Source: Chryseobacterium vaccae (GTDB taxonomy: Bacteria; Bacteroidota; Bacteroidia; Flavobacteriales; Weeksellaceae). From it: 64,000 bases of DNA. The DNA is taken from NCBI RefSeq assembly GCF_009602705.1, contig NZ_VSWH01000001.1:4451001-4515000 (forward strand), given 5' to 3'. Under the pieces are notes generated by a model. The model worked only from the letters and a program-made list of their open reading frames with translations. It was not told the origin of the DNA and searched no databases. The position numbers and the translations under genes were made by a program. Each line of letters starts with the position of its first letter. Positions within the stretch are counted from its first letter, which is position 1. Below are positions 8,112-14,889 of the stretch, piece after piece.

Positions 8112-8143
8112 AAAAATTCCAAATCGCGAGGTTTGGAATTTTT
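8112..8143. terminator. bidirectional hairpin terminator
   Basis: Perfect 12-bp arms AAAAATTCCAAA and TTTGGAATTTTT around an 8-base loop. It lies just past the 3' end of the minus-strand LuxR gene and can also stop read-through from the curli operon. Confidence 0.8.
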
Positions 8144-8165
8144 CGGTTAATCGAAATAATTTTTT

Positions 8166-8813
8166 CTAATCAATCATGTGGTTTTCTAAGGCGTATTTTA
8201 CAATTCCTACTGAGTTTTTTACATTCAGTTTTAAGAGAATTCTTTTTCGGTGGGTTTCTACGGTGTTGATGCTTATAAAGAGTTTTTCAGAAATATCTTT
8301 GCTGCTCAGTCCGTCGCAGATCAGTTTCAGAATTTCTATTTCGCGGCGGGTAAGAGGACCTTTAATAAGACGGCTGGGCCTGCCTTCGCTGCTGATGAAG
8401 CTGATCATTCTTTCTTTTGCGTAGTCGCAGATGTAGATTTCGTTGAGAAGCAGGGCATTGATTGATTTCATGAATTCATCATACCTGCTGTTTTTGTCAA
8501 GATAGCTTTTTATGCCTTTGTTGAAAAGCTTCCGGATGTCAATCACTTCATAATCATTGCCAATGACAATAATTTTGATTCTGTTGTTATTGGTGGTAAT
8601 GTCTTCTACAAGTTTGAAAATATCTGTAAGTATCAGCATATTGGAGCTGATGACCAGAATTTCCGGGGGTTCTTCTTTTAAATGTTCAAATAAAGATTCA
8701 TAAGAATTACAAATGTCAATGTTGTTAAAAATCTGGCTTTGTGCCAGTAGTTTTGATAAACTTTCAGTATACAGTACCGGTTCATCAAAAATGGTTAATC
8801 TTGGTTTCATCAT
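8166..8813 (-). CDS. LuxR/NarL-type transcription regulator with atypical receiver (candidate curli regulator)
   Basis: A 215-residue protein. The C-terminal ~65 residues are a LuxR helix-turn-helix: LTRREIEILKLICDGLSSKDISEKLFISINTVETHRKRIL. The N-terminal ~120 residues fold like a response-regulator receiver, but the phosphoacceptor position reads EILVISSNM, with Ser 56 where Asp is expected, while the distal Lys (KSYLDK) is kept. It is therefore unlikely to be switched by ordinary phosphorylation. E. coli CsgD, the curli master regulator, is also a LuxR-type protein with a non-canonical receiver. This gene is convergent to the curli operon, which makes it a reasonable CsgD analogue by inference. 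No histidine kinase lies nearby. Confidence 0.75.
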   Translation of the reverse strand: MMKPRLTIFDEPVLYTESLSKLLAQSQIFNNIDICNSYESLFEHLKEEPPEILVISSNMLILTDIFKLVEDITTNNNRIKIIVIGNDYEVIDIRKLFNKGIKSYLDKNSRYDEFMKSINALLLNEIYICDYAKERMISFISSEGRPSRLIKGPLTRREIEILKLICDGLSSKDISEKLFISINTVETHRKRILLKLNVKNSVGIVKYALENHMID

Positions 8814-9038
8814 GGTCAGTTTTGTTTATATAAAAATAGGAAAAAATCTTTGTATTTTAAACAAAATTGATAAATAATTGTAAAATTTTACATTAATAAT
8901 GATTGTAAAATGAAATTTTTATTGATTTTTTATTAAATAATTCCCTTTTTATTGATTTTTGAATTTAAAAATTAGAGTTATTGTTTTATAAATCTCGTAT
9001 TATAAAGAGTTTTGACAATTATTTTTTTGAAAATTAAT

Positions 9039-9540
9039 TTATTTAATTAACACGGTAGGGATATGTTGAACAGGAAAATTAATGGAATTGGCAATAAAAC
9101 AAAATTGATTGGCTTTATGATGCAGTTCTTTTGCCTTCTCAATCATCGATTCTTCGGCTACTGTAACGGTAGGATAGAGGGTTAGGAAAGTAAAATGTCT
9201 GCTTCCGTCAGCCGTTTCAGTCATAATTCCGGTAGCTTCATCCGTGTAATCAATTACATTGATACCGGCTTCAGAACAAAAATGAAGATACCAGAGCATG
9301 GGGCAGGAAGAAAGTGAGGACAGAAATAGTTCTTCGGGATTATGCTTTGTCTGGTCTCCACGGAATGTCAGGTCTGAAGAAGCTTTTACCAGCAGGATTT
9401 TGAGCCATTGTCCAAGAATAAGAAGTGCCGTTGACAACGTTATATATTCCGTTTGAAGCAAAGGAGTTATCTTTAGAGGTAATTTGAGCAAAAGCGTTTT
9501 GCACTGCAAGAAGCAGCACAAGAAATAAATTTTTTGTTAT
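9039..9540 (-). pseudogene. remnant OsmC/Ohr-family gene joined to a foreign signal-peptide leader
   Basis: The 3' part (to about 9384) encodes OsmC-family sequence: SSDLTFRGDQTKHNPEELFLSS, the Cys motif SLSSCPMLWYLHFCSEAG and KANQFCFIANS. These proteins reduce organic hydroperoxides with two Cys. The usual N-terminal ~30 residues are missing. Upstream, a different frame encodes a secretion leader (NLFLVLLLAVQNAFAQITSKD) with ATA at 9538-9540 where ATG is expected; that frame stops at 9340-9342 inside the OsmC sequence. Two gene ends thus seem joined out of frame. An ORF in the OsmC frame runs 9039-9521, but its first ~45 residues do not resemble the family. Confidence 0.65.
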
Positions 9541-9576
9541 TGTATTTGAGTTTTCTTTAGTTGGTGCAAATCTAAT

Positions 9577-9606
9577 AAAAAAACCTCCAGCAGGGCTAGA
9601 GGTTTG
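9577..9606 (-). terminator. hairpin terminator after RNase G gene
   Basis: The arms AAACCTC and GAGGTTT flank a GC-containing loop, followed on the minus strand by a run of T (the plus-strand A-run at 9577-9583). It lies 10 bp past the RNase G stop codon. Confidence 0.7.
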
Positions 9607-9615
9607 AATTTTTTG

Positions 9616-11175
9616 TTAATTAGAAAATTCTATCAATTCTTCTTTTTTAGAATTGTAGATTCTGTATTCTAAATATTTAAAAGAATCCCTTGGGATGATG
9701 GTTACCCATTTTTTGTACTTAATGAACCATTTCATCTGGATACTTTTGATGCCTTTGGTGAGGTAGGCTTCCACGAACGGATGTACATGCAGGTAGATTT
9801 TTCCTTTTTCTTTCTGCAGAATACTCCTCAGTGTTTCACCCATTCTTTCCACAATAACAATTGGAGCTACAATTTCTCCGTCTTTGTTCGGGTTTTCTTC
9901 TTTGGTTTCGATCTGTTTTTCCGGGCGGTTTCTTTGCCGGGTGATCTGGATCAGTCCGAATTTGCTCGGTGGAAGAATTTTATGACGCGCTTTGTCACGC
10001 TTCATTTCTTCTTTCAGGTGTTCATACAGATCTCTTCTGTGATCAGGATTCTGCATGTCTATGAAATCTATCACAATAATACCTCCCATATCACGGAGAC
10101 GAAGCTGCCTGGCAATTTCTGTGGCTGCCATTTTATTCACTTTCAGTGCGTGTTCTTTGTTGACGGCAGTTCCGGTGGTAATATTATTTCCGGAGTTAAC
10201 GTCTACTACGTGAAGAGCTTCTGTGTGTTCAATAACAAGGTAAGCGCCTTTTGAACTCGGAATGTTAACGTGTTTTCCGAAACTTTGTTTGAGCTGTTTT
10301 TCAACATTATAATATTCCAGAAGAGGAATATGAGAACTATAAAACTGGACAATATTCTTTCTTTCCGGAGCGATAATCTCCAGATAATTTTTCATTTCGG
10401 TAACCATCTGTTCGTCATCACAGATAATATTTACGAAATCCTGGTTGAAATTGTCTCTTAAAATAGCTGAAGCTTTGTCTTCTTCGCTTAAAACTTTAGA
10501 CGGAACTTTATTTCGCTGGATGTTTTTAAAAGTACTTTCCCACTTCTGAATCAGCTGATTCATGTCGTTGTGAAGGTCGGCTACTTTTTTTCCTTCCGCT
10601 ACTGTTCTGATGATAACACCGAAACCTTCAGGTTTAATGCTGTCAATCAGGGTTCTCAGTCTTTCTTTTTCTTCCGAGGTTCTTATTTTTTTAGAAATAG
10701 AAACTTTGTTGTCGAAAGGGATCAGAACCAGAAAACGTCCCGTGAGGGAAACCTGGGTAGAGATTCTTGGACCTTTGGTAGAAATAGGTTCTTTAGTAAT
10801 CTGAAGCAGAACCAGATCATCTTTTGCAATGACTTTGTCTACGGTTCCGTTTTTATCTATTTCAGGCTGTATCTCGAAATTTTTTAAGCTTGAAGTGCTT
10901 TGTTTTTTAGAAATAGTATCTTTTAAAAACTTTCTGTATGTAAGATACTGTGGGCCCAAATCCTGATAATGCAGGAATGCATCCTTATCATATCCTATAT
11001 TAACGAATGCGGCATTCAGATTAGGGGCCAGTTTTTTTACTCTTCCTATAAACAGATCTCCAACTATAAAATCGCTTTTGTCCTCTTGCTCATGAAGTTC
11101 ACATAGTCTTCCGTCTTCCAGCAGTGCAATCTTTGTAAGATCATCTTCATGCGAAACGATGAGTTCTTTCTTCAT
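9616..11175 (-). CDS. rng: ribonuclease G (RNase E/G family)
   Basis: A 519-residue cytosolic endoribonuclease of rRNA maturation and mRNA decay. The N-terminus KELIVSHEDDLTKIALLEDGRLCELH and the S1 domain beginning GDLFIGRVKKLAPNLNAAFVNIG are typical. An insert after FLHYQDLGPQYLTYRKFLK separates parts of the S1 domain, common in Bacteroidota. The catalytic metal-binding Asp pair is present in HVVDVNSGN (D325) and IVIDFIDM (D370), followed by RRDLYEHLKEEMKRDKARHKILPPSKFGLIQITRQR. The C-terminal half matches E. coli RNase G; the RNase E scaffold is absent. The 29-residue basic protein and HU lie upstream on the same strand. Confidence 0.93.
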   Translation of the reverse strand: MKKELIVSHEDDLTKIALLEDGRLCELHEQEDKSDFIVGDLFIGRVKKLAPNLNAAFVNIGYDKDAFLHYQDLGPQYLTYRKFLKDTISKKQSTSSLKNFEIQPEIDKNGTVDKVIAKDDLVLLQITKEPISTKGPRISTQVSLTGRFLVLIPFDNKVSISKKIRTSEEKERLRTLIDSIKPEGFGVIIRTVAEGKKVADLHNDMNQLIQKWESTFKNIQRNKVPSKVLSEEDKASAILRDNFNQDFVNIICDDEQMVTEMKNYLEIIAPERKNIVQFYSSHIPLLEYYNVEKQLKQSFGKHVNIPSSKGAYLVIEHTEALHVVDVNSGNNITTGTAVNKEHALKVNKMAATEIARQLRLRDMGGIIVIDFIDMQNPDHRRDLYEHLKEEMKRDKARHKILPPSKFGLIQITRQRNRPEKQIETKEENPNKDGEIVAPIVIVERMGETLRSILQKEKGKIYLHVHPFVEAYLTKGIKSIQMKWFIKYKKWVTIIPRDSFKYLEYRIYNSKKEELIEFSN

Positions 11176-11411
11176 TTTTTCTAATAATAAGGTTAAGATG
11201 ATAGGAAACGGCTCTGTTTTTTTTTGCAGGTCATCTGATATTAAATATAAGGATTTAGAATGAAAAATCTTTATATTTTTTTTGAAAATACCGGAAACAG
11301 CCTGTTTCCTTGAGGAATCTTATAGTTGCAAACAAAAATATAGTCGGTGAACTTTAAAAAATTAAAACCACCAACTATATTTATTATATTGTAAATCTCA
11401 AGAAAAAGAGA

Positions 11412-11501
11412 TTATTTCTTCTTATGTCTGTTTGCTCTTCTTCTTTTCTTTCTCTTGTGAGTTGCAACCTTGTGTCTTTTTCTTTTCTTTCCGCTTGGCA
11501 T
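11412..11501 (-). CDS. 29-residue Arg/Lys-rich protein, candidate ribosomal protein
   Basis: ATG at 11499-11501 to TAA at 11412-11414 encodes 29 residues beginning MPSGKKRKRHKVATHKRKK, of which over half are Lys, Arg or His. I recall near-identical tiny proteins as conserved in Bacteroidota next to rng and HU. Size and composition resemble extended ribosomal proteins that thread through rRNA. A Bacteroidota-specific ribosomal protein, bL38, was described from the Flavobacterium johnsoniae ribosome; I cannot verify that this is the same protein. Confidence 0.75.
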   Translation of the reverse strand: MPSGKKRKRHKVATHKRKKRRRANRHKKK

Positions 11502-11544
11502 AATTTTAATTTTTTAGTAACTAGTTAATATTCAGTTAATGTTC

Positions 11545-11835
11545 TTATTTTACTGCAACTTTTGTTTTTACTTTCTCTACAAAAGATTTTGAAGGCTTGA
11601 AAGCAGGAATATTGTGAGCAGGAATCTCAATTGCAGTGTTTTTAGAAATATTTCTTCCTGTTTTAGCAGCTCTTGTTTTAATGATAAAAGATCCAAACCC
11701 TCTCAGATAAACGTTATCCCCATTATACATAGAAGTTCTGATCTCCTGCATAAAAGCTTCTACAACTTTCTGTGTTTCATTCTTTTCTGTTCCCAACTTA
11801 TTTGAGATGGTGTTTACCAATTCTGCCTTTGTCAT
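11545..11835 (-). CDS. HU-family DNA-binding protein
   Basis: A 96-residue nucleoid protein. MTKAELVNTISNKLGTEKNETQKVVEAFMQEI forms the N-terminal helices; VYLRGFGSFIIKTRAAKTGRNISKNTAIEIPAHNIPAFKPSKSFVEKV carries the HU strand pattern (GFGSF) and the DNA-minor-groove arm with its proline in place (IPAHNIPAFKPSK). Length is normal for HU. It would bend and compact DNA as a homodimer or mixed dimer. The small basic protein begins 43 bp downstream. IHF subunits are the alternative, but the sequence is closer to HU. Confidence 0.93.
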   Translation of the reverse strand: MTKAELVNTISNKLGTEKNETQKVVEAFMQEIRTSMYNGDNVYLRGFGSFIIKTRAAKTGRNISKNTAIEIPAHNIPAFKPSKSFVEKVKTKVAVK

Positions 11836-11972
11836 TTCCTTTTTTAATTTTAAATTTTAGGTGTGCAAATTTAGTTAAAAAAATTGAATACTAGCAAATT
11901 AGTGGCAAAATATTTTTGTTTAAATGGTAGAGTTTTAATGTTTACGGTATATTAATATTACATTAAGTTATT

Positions 11973-12644
11973 CTACATACTGGAATTGTAATAGCCGTTC
12001 TCTACACAGAAACGGATAAGATGGAGCTTTGTTTTCAGTCCCAGTTTTTCTGTCAGCCTGTTAATGTAAGTATCTATCGTTCTGGTGCTCAGGTTCAGCT
12101 TTTCTCCAATCTCTTTATTGCTGAATCCCTCATAACAGAATTTCATCAGCTGGATTTCGGTTGGGGTAAGTTCTTCCTGTCCTTTTTTCTGCCGCTCCAT
12201 ATAATCCTGTACAGCAAGAGGCTGTTGTTCCCATTCTTTAGAATATGCCTCATAATCAAACTCTTCAGAACCTGTGCTTCCTTTAATAATATCCTTAATA
12301 ATATTGCTCTTTTTCTGGCAGTAATATATATTGGGAATCTTAGAAAGAATTTCTGCCATATCTTCCTGGTAGGTACTGGAATAGGTTACAATTGGCGTTT
12401 CAGTATTGTTTTTTCTGATGTACTTGATGGCTTCAATTCCGCTTAATACCGGCATGAATAGTTCAATGATGAACACATCCTCCTGTCTTCTGTAGATTCT
12501 GTTTACCAGCTCGTGCCCGTTATTACAGTCATTCAGAAGCATATAGAAAGGGTTCTCCATCAGCGTTTTGATCATGATTTTTTTAAAATAGAAATCACTG
12601 TCAGCTATAGAAAATCGCACCGTATTGGATAAAATTTTACTCAT
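11973..12644 (-). CDS. LuxR-type response-regulator-like protein with Glu at the phosphoacceptor
   Basis: A 223-residue protein. The receiver-like N-terminus has the acidic pair (FSIADSD) and distal Lys (YYCQKKSN), but the phosphoacceptor segment reads VFIIELFMPVLSG with Glu 61 in place of Asp, a substitution that often mimics the phosphorylated state. The C-terminus is a LuxR DNA-binding domain: LTPTEIQLMKFCYEGFSNKEIGEKLNLSTRTIDTYINRLTEKL. It is divergently transcribed from the T6SS genes (180 bp between starts), so it is a candidate activator of that operon and perhaps of the shared tssD cassettes. That link is inferred from position only. Confidence 0.8.
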   Translation of the reverse strand: MSKILSNTVRFSIADSDFYFKKIMIKTLMENPFYMLLNDCNNGHELVNRIYRRQEDVFIIELFMPVLSGIEAIKYIRKNNTETPIVTYSSTYQEDMAEILSKIPNIYYCQKKSNIIKDIIKGSTGSEEFDYEAYSKEWEQQPLAVQDYMERQKKGQEELTPTEIQLMKFCYEGFSNKEIGEKLNLSTRTIDTYINRLTEKLGLKTKLHLIRFCVENGYYNSSM

Positions 12645-12824
12645 CTTTTAATATCGATTTGGCCTATGATATTTAAAATTCAGAGGCCTAATTTATGAAA
12701 AACTTATTAAAGTGAAAATTAATCTTAATTTAATTCTAGATAGGTTGAAATTAGTGCAGGTAAAATACAACTTGTGCATAAATTTTTTTTTTTATATTTT
12801 CACAGGCCAAACAAATTGCAAATT
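12645..12824. promoter_or_regulatory. divergent promoter region between LuxR-type regulator and T6SS genes
   Basis: 180 bp of AT-rich DNA. On the plus strand a TTG at 12770-12772 and TATATTTT near 12793-12800 are a weak match to the Bacteroidota -33/-7 pair ahead of the tssO-like gene. The tandem operator found upstream of the four tssD genes is not present here. Confidence 0.4.
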
Positions 12825-13355
12825 ATGTCTTCTACTCGGGAAAAAAAATTAAACAAATCGGACGTCAGAACGGGCATTCTGAAGTTTATCCTATCTTTTG
12901 CAGTTCTTTCTGTAGTATCCTTTCTATGTCTGTTTCTCTTTTTTAAGAGTTATGCTGTGCAAAGAGAAGGAATTGATAGGGATGCCCGTGAATATACAAC
13001 TCTTATGGAGAAAAGTGATAAGCTTAAAACTGTTGTTGATGAAATTTACAGTGAAATGAGCCAGCACGATAAGGTAGTAAATGATGGGTTTCTACGAACC
13101 AGCATCCTGGATAAGATGAAAGACGTCAAAAATGTGATGGGTAAGGACAGTGCAGGAAGCTTTAAACACTATGCCATTCTGATGAAGCAGATTAATCCCA
13201 TGCTTACCCTTAAAAGAGAAATTGTTAAGCAGGGGAATAAAAAGCAGGGAACATGGGCCGAACTGCAGGATTGTATGGGAAAAACGGGAGTTGTTGACAG
13301 GGAGCTTCTGAAAGATCCTACAAGAAACTTCACAGGAGGTAAAAGAAGAAAATAA
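12825..13355 (+). CDS. tssO: T6SS-iii membrane protein, TssO-like
   Basis: A 176-residue protein with a cytoplasmic N-terminus, one transmembrane helix at about residues 20-43 (ILKFILSFAVLSVVSFLCLFLFF) and a mostly helical periplasmic part with charged, coiled-coil-like sequence. Small single-pass proteins of this kind (TssO) belong to the membrane components specific to the Bacteroidota T6SS and stand in for the TssJLM complex of proteobacteria. The start at 12825 removes 17 spurious leading residues that would fall in the promoter. It is first of a four-gene run ending in tssR. The exact Tss letter is assigned from topology, size and position. Confidence 0.65.
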   Translation: MSSTREKKLNKSDVRTGILKFILSFAVLSVVSFLCLFLFFKSYAVQREGIDRDAREYTTLMEKSDKLKTVVDEIYSEMSQHDKVVNDGFLRTSILDKMKDVKNVMGKDSAGSFKHYAILMKQINPMLTLKREIVKQGNKKQGTWAELQDCMGKTGVVDRELLKDPTRNFTGGKRRK

Positions 13356-13370
13356 ATAAAAAATAAAGTT

Positions 13371-13892
13371 ATGCAGGGACAAATCACACTATCCAAAAAA
13401 GAGAGGCATTACCAGTTTTTTTATTTGATACTGATGCTTCTGGCTGCCATGATATTTCTCGGGATCATCTTTTTAAAAGGATTTGCTTCACCGTTTTCGG
13501 ACGAAGACATAATAGGTATTCAGAGGCTTGAGAAAAAAAACGAATTCGAGAAGCAGCAGAAGCTCCTTCAGCCCAGAATAGACAGTACCTATTCTATTAT
13601 CAGTAAAATGTCTGGCACAGCTCCAGAACCTTATATTGAACAGGAAATTTCTATCGGAATTAATGATATTGGGAATCACTTTGATGACGGAGTAACTGAT
13701 ATCCGTAAAGAAGCTTATCCGCAGATCGTTAAATTCTATAAAATGTATTTTGAAGATAAAAGGGCGCTTTCTATTACCACGGAAACTATTCAGAAACTTG
13801 AAAAAGATCTGGCGGACTGCCAGATAGGATTCAAAAATAAACAGGGACGCCTTTATGACAGAAATGAACAAATTAGGAACAGAACCCAGTAA
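13371..13892 (+). CDS. T6SS-iii single-pass membrane protein, second TssO-like protein
   Basis: A 173-residue protein of the same build as its upstream neighbour: basic N-terminus (KKERHYQFF), one transmembrane helix at ~17-37 (YLILMLLAAMIFLGIIFLKGF), then a helical periplasmic domain ending in a charged coiled coil (TETIQKLEKDLADCQIGFKNKQ). It starts 15 bp after the preceding gene. The shared layout suggests a paralogous pair forming an inner-membrane heteromer. It could instead be TssQ or TssP in the published nomenclature; I cannot separate these from sequence alone. Confidence 0.55.
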   Translation: MQGQITLSKKERHYQFFYLILMLLAAMIFLGIIFLKGFASPFSDEDIIGIQRLEKKNEFEKQQKLLQPRIDSTYSIISKMSGTAPEPYIEQEISIGINDIGNHFDDGVTDIRKEAYPQIVKFYKMYFEDKRALSITTETIQKLEKDLADCQIGFKNKQGRLYDRNEQIRNRTQ

Positions 13893-13938
13893 GCCAATCA
13901 ATAAATATTAAAAAAATAAAACACATCAATCACTAACT

Positions 13939-14841
13939 ATGAATTATTTTCAAAAAAACAAAAAGAACATTATAATCGGTGTTATAGCATCCCTGCTGGT
14001 TGCTGCACTTGTTGCACTGTGGCTTCAGAAGAAAGTGATCCACTCTTCGGATGATATTCTTGGAATCGTTTATCCTTCCACTTTGTTCGTAGGAGATACC
14101 CTTTCATTCGATGACAATACCCAGTTTGCCAAAACCAAAAAATGGACTTTCGGAGATGGAACTACCTCTGATAAAAGCAAAGGAATTCATTTCTATAATA
14201 AATCCGGATATTACACGGTAAGTTTAATTGTGGATAATAAGTACACGAAATCTTTCCAGGTAATGGTAAGGGAAAGACCAATGAGGCAAGATACCACAAA
14301 GACTGCCACTACTATTGAAGCTCCTCTTCAGGCCATGCAGAATGAAGCGGTGCAATTCCGGGCGGTGTCTGATGCAACCAAGTTTGAATGGAGATTTGGA
14401 GAAAGCGGAGGGGTAGACGCCAGAGAAAAATTTGCCATTTACACTTTTAAACAGCCGGGTGAATATAAAGTGGCTCTGTTTACAGAAGAAAACAGAGAAC
14501 CTGTTTATCATACGATTAAAATTACTCCTGAGTATAACTCTTTGGATGACGTACTGCCTGTAGAAGATGCTTATGCTAAGGTTGATAACAATTTTAAATA
14601 CCACCTGCAGCAGATTGCCAACGGAAACGACTTTAATACACATTACAACTACCTGCTGAAAACGTACCTGTGTAACAATGAAAATTCAGTGGTAAAGGTA
14701 AATGACAGCAAAGTTAATAACTTCTATATGTACTGTGCAGGACTTCAGTTTGACAAGAATGTAGTAATCCAGACTGTGAAAGTGAACTTTGATGACACAC
14801 AGACCTGTGTAACGAAAGTAGATATCAACCAAAGCAAATAA
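13939..14841 (+). CDS. T6SS-iii PKD-domain membrane protein (TssP-like)
   Basis: A 300-residue protein with one N-terminal transmembrane helix (residues ~10-29) and two PKD domains: residues ~45-110 with the classic KWTFGDGTTSDKSKGIHFYNKSGYYTVSLIV, and ~130-200 with FEWRFGESGG ... YTFKQPGEYKVALF. The C-terminal ~95 residues contain two Cys (YLLKTYLCNNEN, FYMYCAGLQF) and a third near the end that could form a disulfide in the periplasm. It lies between the TssO-like genes and tssR, so it probably spans the periplasm in the T6SS envelope complex. PKD content is directly visible; the TssP name is tentative. Confidence 0.65.
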   Translation: MNYFQKNKKNIIIGVIASLLVAALVALWLQKKVIHSSDDILGIVYPSTLFVGDTLSFDDNTQFAKTKKWTFGDGTTSDKSKGIHFYNKSGYYTVSLIVDNKYTKSFQVMVRERPMRQDTTKTATTIEAPLQAMQNEAVQFRAVSDATKFEWRFGESGGVDAREKFAIYTFKQPGEYKVALFTEENREPVYHTIKITPEYNSLDDVLPVEDAYAKVDNNFKYHLQQIANGNDFNTHYNYLLKTYLCNNENSVVKVNDSKVNNFYMYCAGLQFDKNVVIQTVKVNFDDTQTCVTKVDINQSK

Positions 14842-14889
14842 TATTCTCCGGGATAACCGGTTACGCCAATCATAAAAAGATAAAATAGG

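Noticed and set aside
12645..12824. tssD-type tandem operator ahead of the tssO-like operon
   Set aside because: No TCGTAGAAYTAC pair is present; the structural operon seems to be under different control from the cargo modules.
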